A DNA stretch of 64,000 nt from Streptococcus pneumoniae (GTDB taxonomy: Bacteria; Bacillota; Bacilli; Lactobacillales; Streptococcaceae), in NCBI RefSeq assembly GCF_001113365.1, contig NZ_CKYA01000006.1, positions 80,684 through 144,683 of the forward strand, read 5' to 3'. The position numbers and the translations under genes were made by a program. Below are positions 24,988 through 32,051 of the stretch, piece after piece. Each line of letters starts with the position of its first letter. Position 1 is the first letter of the stretch. Below the pieces are notes generated by a model. It was given only the letters and a program-made list of their open reading frames with translations. It was not told the origin of the DNA and searched no databases.

Positions 24988-25680
24988 ATGAGGTTATTAC
25001 CTATAAGAAAAATATCACGTCAGTCTAAAAGGTTAGCACTTTTTTTGACGTTTTGTGCTGGATATGTGGATGCTTACACTTTTATTGTTCGCGGGAATAC
25101 CCTTGTAGCTGGACAAACTGGAAATGTTGTCTTTCTTTCGGTAGAGCTAATACAAAATAATGTTTCGGATGTTAGGGATAAGCTTTTAACCTTAATAGCG
25201 TTTATGCTGGGAGTTTTTTTACTAACCATTTATAAGGAAAAATTGAGAATTGTGAAAAAGCCAATTCTGTCACTGATTCCTTTGGCAATCTTATCAATAG
25301 TTATTGGTTTTGTGCCTCAGACTGTGGATAATATCTATCTAGTACCGCCCTTGGCCTTCTGTATGGGACTGGTGACAACTGCTTTTGGAGAAGTGTCGGG
25401 TATTGCTTATAATAATGCCTTTATGACAGGGAATATCAAACGGACCATGCTGGCTTTTGGAGATTATTTTAGGACCAAGCACACTCCTTTTTTGCGTGAA
25501 GGGTTTATATTTGTTAGCTTGCTTAGTAGTTTTGTCCTTGGCGTTGTCTTTTCAGCCTATTTGACGATTTTCTATCATGAAAAGACCATTCTTGGTGTTC
25601 CTATTATGATGAGTATTTTTTACCTAAGTATGCTTTTTGCCTCGTGGCGGAAAAAAGTAAAAGAAAAAGCTTCATTTTAG
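24988..25680 (+). CDS. YoaK / DUF1275-family membrane protein
   Basis: 230 residues, about six hydrophobic segments. FCAGYVDAYTFIVRGNTLVAGQTGNVV near the N-terminus and GNIKRTMLAFGDYF later are signatures of DUF1275 (YoaK) proteins. Substrate is unknown; a small-molecule transporter role has been proposed for some relatives. ATG 24988 is chosen over 24976 because GGGAGG lies 5 nt upstream of it. It stands alone between ybaB and the rplU operon. Confidence 0.8.
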   Translation: MRLLPIRKISRQSKRLALFLTFCAGYVDAYTFIVRGNTLVAGQTGNVVFLSVELIQNNVSDVRDKLLTLIAFMLGVFLLTIYKEKLRIVKKPILSLIPLAILSIVIGFVPQTVDNIYLVPPLAFCMGLVTTAFGEVSGIAYNNAFMTGNIKRTMLAFGDYFRTKHTPFLREGFIFVSLLSSFVLGVVFSAYLTIFYHEKTILGVPIMMSIFYLSMLFASWRKKVKEKASF

Positions 25681-25690
25681 GTGTTATTAC

Positions 25691-25719
25691 TTGTAAGAAA
25701 ATAGGAGATATGCTATACT
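25691..25719 (+). promoter_or_regulatory. Promoter of rplU-prp-rpmA
   Basis: TTGTAA, 17-nt spacer, TATACT with TGC extension. It lies immediately after the preceding gene. Transcription would start near 25726. Confidence 0.85.
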
Positions 25720-25861
25720 TGAAGAGTTGACTATGCACGTTCCTGTGCAACCGCACGAACATCGTTGCTTGATTATTCAAGTTTAAGTGGTTCGTCCCAC
25801 GATGCTAGGCGAGTCTTCACAAAAAATCGGGGAAACCCATAAAAATCATAGGAGGTGCATA
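25720..25861 (+). promoter_or_regulatory. rplU leader (L21-type autoregulatory leader)
   Basis: A 140-nt structured leader precedes rplU. It contains GACTATGCACGTTCCTGTGC and a later GCACGAACATCGTTGC, which can form stems, in the position of the L21 leader known from Firmicutes, where L21 or another r-protein controls the operon. Structure was judged by eye. Confidence 0.6.
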
Positions 25862-26176
25862 ATGAGCACATACGCAATTATCAAAACTGGCGGAAAACAA
25901 GTTAAAGTTGAAGTTGGTCAAGCAGTTTACGTTGAAAAATTGAACGTTGAAGCTGGTCAAGAAGTTACTTTTAACGAAGTTGTTCTTGTTGGTGGTGAAA
26001 ACACTGTTGTCGGAACTCCACTTGTTGCTGGAGCTACTGTAGTTGGAACTGTTGAAAAACAAGGAAAACAAAAGAAAGTTGTTACTTACAAGTACAAACC
26101 TAAAAAAGGTAGCCACCGTAAACAAGGTCACCGTCAACCATATACAAAAGTTGTCATCAACGCAATCAACGCTTAA
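25862..26176 (+). CDS. rplU: 50S ribosomal protein L21
   Basis: 104 residues starting [19 protein letters not shown] and ending [17 protein letters not shown], with [18 protein letters not shown]. Binds 23S rRNA. Start chosen at ATG 25862, preceded by AGGAGGTGCATA; a longer in-frame start at 25787 lies in the leader. Confidence 0.97.
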
Positions 26177-26191
26177 TTTTAAGGAGAACAC

Positions 26192-26536
26192 ATGATACAG
26201 GCAGTCTTTGAGAGAGCCGAAGATGGCGAGCTGAGGAGTGCGGAAATTACTGGACACGCCGAGAGTGGCGAATACGGCTTAGATGTCGTGTGTGCATCGG
26301 TTTCTACGCTTGCCATTAACTTTATCAACTCTATTGAGAAATTTGCAGGCTATGAACCAATCCTAGAATTAAACGAAGATGAAGGTGGTTATCTGATGGT
26401 TGAAATACCAAAAGATCTTCCTTCACACCAGAGAGAAATGACCCAGTTATTCTTTGAATCATTTTTCTTAGGTATGGCAAACTTATCGGAGAACTCTTCA
26501 GAGTTCGTCCAAACCAGAGTTATCACAGAAAACTAA
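26192..26536 (+). CDS. prp: Ribosomal-processing cysteine protease Prp
   Basis: 114 residues. Catalytic pair His22 (ITGHAES) and Cys34 (GLDVVCASVSTL). Prp removes the N-terminal extension of L27 in Firmicutes; its substrate is encoded next door. Typical rplU-prp-rpmA order with a 15-nt gap on each side. Confidence 0.95.
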   Translation: MIQAVFERAEDGELRSAEITGHAESGEYGLDVVCASVSTLAINFINSIEKFAGYEPILELNEDEGGYLMVEIPKDLPSHQREMTQLFFESFFLGMANLSENSSEFVQTRVITEN

Positions 26537-26552
26537 CACGGAGGAAAACATT

Positions 26553-26846
26553 ATGTTAAAAATGACTCTTAACAACTTGCAACTTTTCGCCCACAAAAAA
26601 GGTGGAGGTTCTACATCAAACGGACGTGATTCACAAGCGAAACGTCTTGGAGCTAAAGCAGCTGACGGACAAACTGTAACAGGTGGATCAATCCTTTACC
26701 GTCAACGTGGTACACACATCTACCCAGGTGTAAACGTTGGACGTGGTGGAGACGATACTTTGTTCGCTAAAGTTGAAGGCGTAGTACGCTTTGAACGTAA
26801 AGGACGCGATAAAAAACAAGTTTCTGTTTACCCAATCGCAAAATAA
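26553..26846 (+). CDS. rpmA: 50S ribosomal protein L27 with Prp-cleavable N-terminus
   Basis: 97 residues. The start MLKMTLNNLQLFAHKKGGGS carries the Firmicute extension; Prp is expected to cut after LQLF. The last codons and stop are inside the 34-bp attachment duplication of P2, so the prophage sits right at the 3' end yet the protein is intact. Its native terminator now lies 34 kb away at 61188-61214, and phage DNA supplies a substitute at 26869-26902. Confidence 0.97.
   Translation: MLKMTLNNLQLFAHKKGGGSTSNGRDSQAKRLGAKAADGQTVTGGSILYRQRGTHIYPGVNVGRGGDDTLFAKVEGVVRFERKGRDKKQVSVYPIAK
26813..26846. repeat. attL core of P2 (3' end of rpmA)
   Basis: 27 bp identical to 61156-61182, then one mismatch, then AAATAA in both. 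The mismatch is a third-base change in the Ala codon before the final Lys (GCA here, GCT at attR), so L27 is unchanged whichever side is used. Confidence 0.9.
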
Positions 26847-26868
26847 TCGCTCTAAGTAGCATTAAATA

Positions 26869-26902
26869 AGGCTTTCCGAGTTTTCGGAGAGCCTGTTTTT
26901 TT
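26869..26902. terminator. Phage-borne terminator behind rpmA
   Basis: AGGCT/AGCCT outer and TCCGA/TCGGA inner stems followed by a long T run. It restores a transcription stop to rpmA after integration and separates it from the convergent integrase gene. A near copy sits beyond attR at 61263-61297. Confidence 0.85.
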
Positions 26903-26905
26903 GTT

Positions 26906-26927
26906 TTGGTACCCATCTTGGTACCCA
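26906..26927. repeat. Paired TTGGTACCCA sites, left arm
   Basis: Two copies of TTGGTACCCA starting 12 bp apart (26906 and 26918). The same pair with the same 12-bp spacing occurs at the right end of the prophage (61034, 61046). Position and pairing suggest arm-type binding sites of the P2 integrase. Confidence 0.55.
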
Positions 26928-26931
26928 TATT

Positions 26932-28035
26932 TTAAAAACCAATGTAAGAAGCGAATTTGTCAGCAACTTTGTCTTTTGCTTTTTGCGTAACATGAGCATA
27001 GATGTCCATAGTAGTTTGAATATTCTCATGACCGAGTCTTTCTTGAACCTCTTTGATGGTAGCACCAGCTTCGAAGAGTAAAGAGCAATGGGTATGTCTG
27101 AAACCGTGAGGTGTGATGCGTTTAAAATCTGGATACTTCCTCCAAATCCTGTTAAGCATATTGTTAACATGGACGACGCTTTTCGGCTCGCCGTTTTCGT
27201 TTTTGAAGAGGAGTCCTTTAGTGCTAAAATTTTTCCAGTTTTTTAAAGTCTCAATAGTTTTTGAATCAAGCGTAATAGTTCTTGCACTCTTTTTCGTTTT
27301 CGGAGTTTGAAAAATAAGTTTATTGTTTTCGCCTTTAGCCAATGTTTGATTGACAGTAATCTGTCCGCTCTTCAGATCGATATCAGACCATCTGAGGGCG
27401 CTGATTTCATTCTTTCTCATGCCAGTGAATGCCAGCAGACGGAAGAATGTAAGCATCTCTATATCATCAAATTCATTAACGATTTCAAAGAATGCCTGGA
27501 GTTCCTCTTTGTTATAAAACTTTTCTAGTTCATCTGTATTATTTTTTTGTCGTTTAGGCTTCAATGTCTTTCTCATTGGATTGTTTTCAATCAATTCCAT
27601 TGAAATAGCGTAATCAAATATTTGGTTAGCTATGCTGATGATCCCAAAAAATCTTTTGTATTCATCAGCCCATTTATTAACTTGTGTCTGGCACATAGAT
27701 AGAGTGATTTTATTTATTGGTTTATCTCCAAAATTAGGAATAATCCATTTATCTGCAACTTTTACTTGACTGACGTAAGTAGACTCTTTGACAGTATGCT
27801 TATAATGTTCTTTCCAAACCTCGTAAACTTGCTTAAAAGTGCTAGTGGTATTTTTAGACCTAAAACTTTTCTTCTCATACTCGGTCAAACATTTAGCTTC
27901 AGCAAGTCTAGCTTCTCGCTCTGTCTTGAAGCCTCGCCTCTTTGTAATAATCTTTTTATTTGTTAGTGGATCTATTCCATGATAGGCTTTAAAGTAATAA
28001 GCAGTAGTTCCATTCTTTTGATATTTTCCAATCAT
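26932..28035 (-). CDS. int: Tyrosine-recombinase integrase of P2
   Basis: 367 residues. N-terminal AP2-like arm-binding part (GTTAYYFKAYHGIDPLTNKK), SAM-like core-binding domain, and catalytic domain with GMRKNEISALRWSD (Arg I), HGFRHTHCSLL (His-x-x-Arg) and LGHENIQTTMDIYAH (His and Tyr nucleophile). Catalyses insertion at the rpmA end. Read towards the left attachment site, as usual. RBS ATGAGGG upstream on the minus strand. Confidence 0.95.
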   Translation of the reverse strand: MIGKYQKNGTTAYYFKAYHGIDPLTNKKIITKRRGFKTEREARLAEAKCLTEYEKKSFRSKNTTSTFKQVYEVWKEHYKHTVKESTYVSQVKVADKWIIPNFGDKPINKITLSMCQTQVNKWADEYKRFFGIISIANQIFDYAISMELIENNPMRKTLKPKRQKNNTDELEKFYNKEELQAFFEIVNEFDDIEMLTFFRLLAFTGMRKNEISALRWSDIDLKSGQITVNQTLAKGENNKLIFQTPKTKKSARTITLDSKTIETLKNWKNFSTKGLLFKNENGEPKSVVHVNNMLNRIWRKYPDFKRITPHGFRHTHCSLLFEAGATIKEVQERLGHENIQTTMDIYAHVTQKAKDKVADKFASYIGF

Positions 28036-28063
28036 TGATTTTTACCCTCATTTCTGATAAAAT
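28035..28063 (+). promoter_or_regulatory. Promoter opposite the integrase leader
   Basis: Plus strand TTGATT, 17-nt spacer, TAAAAT with TGA extension. It overlaps the int start on the other strand and points away from int, towards a terminator only 85 nt on. No protein gene is encoded between the two. Confidence 0.55.
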
Positions 28064-28069
28064 GGGTAT

Positions 28070-28155
28070 AGTAAAGAGGGCTTTTTAATGCCTTTTACTA
28101 TCCTGATTGCCTCACGCTCAGACTCGCCAAAGTTTGAGAGCGTGGGGCTTTTTTA
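28070..28155 (+). ncRNA. Candidate 85-nt small RNA of P2
   Basis: Starts with an ATAGTAAA/TTTACTAT hairpin (28068-28075 with 28094-28101, further AGGGC/GCCT pairing) and ends with an 11-bp terminator stem, 28109-28119 with 28138-28148, followed by TTTTTT. A good promoter lies at the right distance. Both flanking genes run on the minus strand, so the terminator serves no protein gene on the plus strand. Confidence 0.5.
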
Positions 28156-29070
28156 TTATTTTTGGGCTAGGCGCCATATTGTTAAATCTAGATAATACGT
28201 TAATTCTTTTTCACGAGTAACAACTCTCTCGGTTTCAATATTTAGGGTTTTATATGGTCCACCTCTACCAGTAAGGATTGCATCGTATCGGTAATTTGGA
28301 TTAGCTATGTATGATGAAATTTGTGATGCGATCACAGCTGGTAAGTATCCAACAAAGATATTATTCACTAAAACTTTGACAGCATTTTTATCATGCGGAT
28401 TTGAAGGTTCTGGTAATAGTTGAACATCTACTGTTTTCAATTTATTGTATTTGTAAACAGGTTTATATGTTTCAAGCATATAAGATTTCAAACTCTTATT
28501 ATCTTTCCCAAAATAATAGACACCCTTGGAAAGAAAATCAGCTGCAATCTCAGCTTCTTCTTGATGATAATTTGTTCCCATTAATAAGAAATCATCTCGG
28601 AAAACAATTGTATCAATCTGTGGACTGTAATTTTCAACTTTCTTCTTTTTCTCTCGATTTGCAGTTAAACGACCAATAATGTAAGTTATAAAACCAGTAA
28701 TAAACAAGAAGAAGCCGAGAGGTGGAAATAAAAATAGGAATATAGCACCTAAAACCATAAAGACAAGTCCAGCTTCTTTATATTCTTTTGGAGTGTGTTG
28801 CTTTTTGCTGTTAGACGCAAGAATAGATTGCTGTTTGTTGGTAACTACTTTCTTTTTTCGCTTTTTAGATGATTTAAACAAATCTGAAAGTCCAAAGGTT
28901 GTCTTATGATAAACCTTGTTATACATAGCTTTCTTTGGATTTTTAACCCATCCCATCCCTTTCTTACCATAGCCAGGGATAATAGCTTTTTTAGCCTGTC
29001 TTTTCCATTTACTAGTAGTTCTAGCTTTTAAACTTCTGGTCAGACTTGGTTTTCTCATTCCTATTTTCAT
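28156..29070 (-). CDS. Membrane protein with HIRAN-like C-terminal domain
   Basis: 304 residues. Very basic N-terminal about 90 residues, two adjacent hydrophobic segments (AGLVFMVLGAIFLFLFPPL and FLFITGFITYIIG), then a soluble part with LLPEPSNPHDKNAVKVLVNN and IFVGYLPAVIA, the HIRAN signature. HIRAN domains bind DNA ends in helicase and nuclease proteins. Placed between int and the immunity genes, where superinfection-exclusion or defence genes are common; no such role can be shown. The unusual point is a HIRAN domain on a membrane anchor. Confidence 0.6.
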   Translation of the reverse strand: MKIGMRKPSLTRSLKARTTSKWKRQAKKAIIPGYGKKGMGWVKNPKKAMYNKVYHKTTFGLSDLFKSSKKRKKKVVTNKQQSILASNSKKQHTPKEYKEAGLVFMVLGAIFLFLFPPLGFFLFITGFITYIIGRLTANREKKKKVENYSPQIDTIVFRDDFLLMGTNYHQEEAEIAADFLSKGVYYFGKDNKSLKSYMLETYKPVYKYNKLKTVDVQLLPEPSNPHDKNAVKVLVNNIFVGYLPAVIASQISSYIANPNYRYDAILTGRGGPYKTLNIETERVVTREKELTYYLDLTIWRLAQK

Positions 29071-29081
29071 ATTTTTTCTAC

Positions 29082-29462
29082 CTATCCTACAAGTGCTAAA
29101 TACTCTTCCTTAACCATAACTTCATCAGCTATAGTTTTTAGATTGTATTTTTCCATAAATGCTAAATAATTGAAAGTGCTAGTATCTTCAGCGATATCTA
29201 GTTCTGCTTTCATGAGATGATGAATCATGTTGCGATTTGCTTCCAACTCGCATCTCTCACGGAAATTTTTGTAAATATCTGTCGAGTGGTTGCGATGTCC
29301 TATTTCATGCAGAGCGACTTGAACCCTCTTATCTTCAGAGATTGCGTCGCTAAGGAACATTGTTTTTAAAGCAGGAATATAAAATGCTTCATCAGGAAAT
29401 AAGACATCTTCAAAGACTTCTATTTTGATACCTAGCTTGTAGGCTAATTCCTTTTCTGTCAT
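29082..29462 (-). CDS. ImmA/IrrE-family metallopeptidase
   Basis: 126 residues with the zinc-binding VALHEIGHRNHS motif near the middle and Glu-rich second half (CELEANRNMIHHLM). Members cleave the adjacent repressor to induce the element or stress genes. It follows the repressor gene by 7 nt in one operon, so repressor cleavage is a plausible route to P2 induction. Confidence 0.85.
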   Translation of the reverse strand: MTEKELAYKLGIKIEVFEDVLFPDEAFYIPALKTMFLSDAISEDKRVQVALHEIGHRNHSTDIYKNFRERCELEANRNMIHHLMKAELDIAEDTSTFNYLAFMEKYNLKTIADEVMVKEEYLALVG

Positions 29463-29469
29463 AAATTAT

Positions 29470-29829
29470 TTATCCTTTTCGTAGATAAATTTCGATAATA
29501 TTCTGGATCGCTTTTTTATCTTCATCTGATAATGGTTTACCATTGAAGCGCATAGCAGTCGAAGCGAGTTCTTCAACATTTACCTCTTTGCCTTCAAAAA
29601 AGAATTGCTCTTTTGAGTTGGCAATGTTGGGGTTATCTGTACGACCTAGAAGATAATCAGTGGACACATTGAAGTAGTCAGCGATTTCTTGTAATCGTTC
29701 GGAGCTGACCTTTTGTCGCTTTAAAGAATACAGAGTATTTTTACTGTATCCAAGTTTTTCTTCTACTTGATTTAGAGATAAGCCTTGTTTTTTTGCTAAT
29801 TCTCTAACTTTTTCAAATGTCGGAAACAT
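29470..29829 (-). CDS. CI-like phage repressor (XRE HTH)
   Basis: 119 residues. N-terminal helix-turn-helix: LSLNQVEEKLGYSKNTLYSLKR, then ERLQEIADYFNVSTDYLLGR. Short C-terminal part without the Ser-Lys LexA-type protease, consistent with control by the neighbouring ImmA-type peptidase. Transcribed leftwards from the switch region with immA, HIRAN gene and perhaps int. Confidence 0.88.
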   Translation of the reverse strand: MFPTFEKVRELAKKQGLSLNQVEEKLGYSKNTLYSLKRQKVSSERLQEIADYFNVSTDYLLGRTDNPNIANSKEQFFFEGKEVNVEELASTAMRFNGKPLSDEDKKAIQNIIEIYLRKG

Positions 29830-29866
29830 TGTTAAATCAACCTTTCTAAGAGATTGACAAAAAATA

Positions 29867-30051
29867 TTTAAATTATTTGTTTAAAATTGTTGACAAAATT
29901 AAATAAATGATTTAAAATAGTTTTTGTAAGTAAGTTACAACTAAAAAAACAACTAAAAAAATAAATTATAAAAATGTTTTGGCGAACGGTATTTATAGTT
30001 TTATTAGTGCTTTTTATTATGCTTTCATTTTAAATTATTTGTTTAAAATAG
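29867..30051. promoter_or_regulatory. P2 lysogeny switch: operators and divergent promoters
   Basis: A 21-bp sequence built around TTTAAA...GTTTAAAAT is present identically at 29867-29887 and 30031-30051, and a degenerate copy overlaps 29900-29920. The rightward early promoter is TTGACA (29890-29895), 17 nt, TAAAAT (29913-29918). On the minus strand TTGTCA (overlapping the same bases) with a TTAAAT-type -10 can drive the repressor. So both promoters overlap the operator at 29867-29920, typical for CI/Cro control. Confidence 0.7.
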
Positions 30052-30126
30052 TCAAGCGAAAAGATAAAAAATAGTTAAAAATTTAGTTGTTTCTTATTTA
30101 CAAATTAGCAAATAGGAGGAACGTAT

Positions 30127-30318
30127 ATGCCAGATATCGCAAACGGTCGTGAAAGAGTTAATGCTTTTTTGAAAGAGAAAGGAATCAAAAAAGCAACTTT
30201 AGCGGTTGCTTATGGCTTTAAACGACAGGAAGTAACAAATATTCTAAGTGGAACGACTAAAGGTCCACGAGCGAACAGTTTCATTCTTCAGGTTATTGAA
30301 GATTATGGGATTGAGTAG
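30127..30318 (+). CDS. Cro-like regulator
   Basis: 63 residues with HTH (KKATLAVAYGFKRQEVTNILSG). First gene of the rightward early operon, divergent from the CI-like gene. Strong RBS (AATAGGAGG). Probably turns down the repressor promoter when lytic growth is chosen. Confidence 0.8.
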   Translation: MPDIANGRERVNAFLKEKGIKKATLAVAYGFKRQEVTNILSGTTKGPRANSFILQVIEDYGIE

Positions 30319-30331
30319 GAGGAGTAGGAAA

Positions 30332-30526
30332 ATGGAAAGTGTTTTTTCAGCGGTTCTCGTCTCAGTAATTACTTCATTTTTGGTGACGGTAATGCTATTG
30401 CGAGGATATTCGAATAGATTGACCGAAATACTTGAGAATTTTTTTGACAATGAATTGCAAGCACGAAAAGAGATACAAAAACTTACTTTAGATACAATGG
30501 ATAGAATTGCTAATAAATACAAATAA
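30332..30526 (+). CDS. Small membrane protein, early region
   Basis: 64 residues: one N-terminal membrane helix (VFSAVLVSVITSFLVTVMLL), then a charged helical tail. ATG 30332 follows AGGAGGAGTAGG; an upstream in-frame start at 30248 lies within the Cro-like gene. Unknown function. Confidence 0.6.
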   Translation: MESVFSAVLVSVITSFLVTVMLLRGYSNRLTEILENFFDNELQARKEIQKLTLDTMDRIANKYK

Positions 30527-30557
30527 AGCAAAAGTTTTTACCGACAGGAGTAGGAAA

Positions 30558-30698
30558 ATGAATGAACTCAAAATAAGAGAAGATGGCATTTATTTGAATG
30601 ACCAAAAATTAAAAGGGGTGCAAGCAATCAAAACAAAAAGAACGGCCGAAAGATGCCATGCCACTGTCTACTTAAAATTTATTGCCAAGCTGATTTGA
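30558..30698 (+). CDS. Small early protein of unknown function
   Basis: 46 residues, MNELKIREDGIYLNDQKLKG..., beta-rich start common in small Firmicute phage proteins. ATG 30558 after CAGGAGTAGG. No motif recognised. Confidence 0.5.
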   Translation: MNELKIREDGIYLNDQKLKGVQAIKTKRTAERCHATVYLKFIAKLI

Positions 30699-30770
30699 AA
30701 TGAGGATTTAATTTCATCAGAATTACCTCGTTTTTGATTTCATTATATCACAAACAGAAAGGAGGATGGA

Positions 30771-30929
30771 ATGAGACCAAGACGATATCCGTATAGCAGG
30801 AAAGAGTCATTTTTTCCAAAGGTAGAAGCTCAATCTTCAAAAGCTAGTGTGGCTCCGATGGATGTAAACAGATTGACATCAGGCACTATTTCATATGAAA
30901 ACTTTTTGAAAAGATTGGGTTGTAAGTAG
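30771..30929 (+). CDS. Small basic early protein
   Basis: 52 residues, MRPRRYPYSRKESFFPKVEA at the start, ending FLKRLGCK. Excellent ribosome site (AAAGGAGGATGGA) supports it being real. No known domain. A hairpin AGCACCT...AGGCGCT follows at 30936-30958 without a T run. Confidence 0.55.
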   Translation: MRPRRYPYSRKESFFPKVEAQSSKASVAPMDVNRLTSGTISYENFLKRLGCK

Positions 30930-31002
30930 ACAAAAAGCACCTAACAACGTCAGGCGCTAATCAAAAATAACTAACTGAATTATAACACATAAGGAGGCTG
31001 TT

Positions 31003-31269
31003 GTGAATATACTTAGCGAAGAATTTGAAAATGGTATCCGAACAGTTGTAAGAAATCAATTCAAAGAATCATTCAAAGAATTGTTAGAGCATGAAACAAC
31101 AGAAAAACGATGGCTTTCAATCGAAAGCGCAGCTAATTATGCCGACTGTAGTGCTAACACTATCAGAAAATGGTTAAGAATAGGATTGAATCTATACAAG
31201 ATTGACGGAACTAAAAGAATCGATAGAAATGAATTGGATAACTTTGTGCAGTCGCACTTAGTGATTTAG
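31003..31269 (+). CDS. Helix-turn-helix protein (excisionase/MerR-like)
   Basis: 88 residues. C-terminal half RWLSIESAANYADCSANTIRKWL, then KIDGTKRIDRNELDNFVQSH is a MerR/excisionase-type winged helix. It starts at GTG 31003 with AAGGAGG 5 nt upstream. Could be the excisionase or an early regulator; position in the early operon does not decide this. Confidence 0.65.
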   Translation: MNILSEEFENGIRTVVRNQFKESFKELLEHETTEKRWLSIESAANYADCSANTIRKWLRIGLNLYKIDGTKRIDRNELDNFVQSHLVI

Positions 31270-31287
31270 AAGGAGAAGGAAGAAAAA

Positions 31288-31716
31288 ATGACAGAACCAA
31301 CTTTATCAAGCCAATTACTTGGCTTAGTAACGATCTTTATTGGGATCTTTATCCTGATGCTGCTAACAGCTAAAAACGAAGAAGAAGCTGAACAAAAAAC
31401 AGTAATCATCATCGAAGAAGCTGAAGGCTTCAGAGAAATTGTTCGAAGAAACTTGAAAAATAGCGATAGGAAATCCACCTATGATACCCAGCCGCCTGTC
31501 GGACTTCCTTCATCGATTGAGGACGTACCACAAGTTTTTAGAGCATGCATCGAAGATTATGACAGGTTATCCAGTGATTATCAGGAAGAGGCGAGAAATA
31601 ATGATCTTCTAAGAAGTCAAAATGCGAATCTCTTGGAAGAAAATGGGCGTTTACTCTATAAAGAAATGACCATGGATTTTCGGCAAAATTCAAGGAAATG
31701 GAGGGCAAAGACATGA
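31288..31716 (+). CDS. Membrane-anchored coiled-coil early protein
   Basis: 142 residues: N-terminal membrane helix (LGLVTIFIGIFILMLL), charged linker, and a C-terminal coiled coil (CIEDYDRLSSDYQEEARNND...LLEENGRLLYKEM). RBS AGAAGGAGAAGG. Unknown function. The C-terminal RQNSRKWRAKT resembles the end of the 38126-38377 protein (KANTRKWRARCS). Confidence 0.55.
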   Translation: MTEPTLSSQLLGLVTIFIGIFILMLLTAKNEEEAEQKTVIIIEEAEGFREIVRRNLKNSDRKSTYDTQPPVGLPSSIEDVPQVFRACIEDYDRLSSDYQEEARNNDLLRSQNANLLEENGRLLYKEMTMDFRQNSRKWRAKT

Positions 31717-32051
31717 CTGTTAGCCGTGACATGAGCGAGATGGAAATACGTGTGTTAAACATGATCATGAATTGCGCTACTTTCGATTTGCCTATTCAAG
31801 CGAGTGAAATCCGCTTAGAAACCGGACTGTCGAAGCGTAAGCTGGAAGAGACTATCGAAAGCTTGCGTGTCAATTTTGCCCACCCTATCGTGGCTAAGAA
31901 GATGAAGCCAAATGGATATTACTTACCACGAAGCGAGGAGGAGCGACAAGCTGGGCTTGCTCCTTACCGTAGACAAATACTAACCGAGCAGAAGAACCTC
32001 GCTGCAGTGATGAATGTGGATTTGGAAAAGTATTGGGAGGATAGTGCATGA
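31713..32051 (+). CDS. Winged-helix-like protein before the helicase
   Basis: 112 residues: helical N-terminus with LPIQASEIRLETGLSKRKLEETIESL, a winged-helix layout, then PNGYYLPRSEEERQAGL. It immediately precedes and overlaps (4 nt) the DnaB-like helicase gene. A role in replication start is suggested only by place and fold. ATG 31713 preferred (GGAGGGC upstream). Confidence 0.6.
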   Translation: MTVSRDMSEMEIRVLNMIMNCATFDLPIQASEIRLETGLSKRKLEETIESLRVNFAHPIVAKKMKPNGYYLPRSEEERQAGLAPYRRQILTEQKNLAAVMNVDLEKYWEDSA

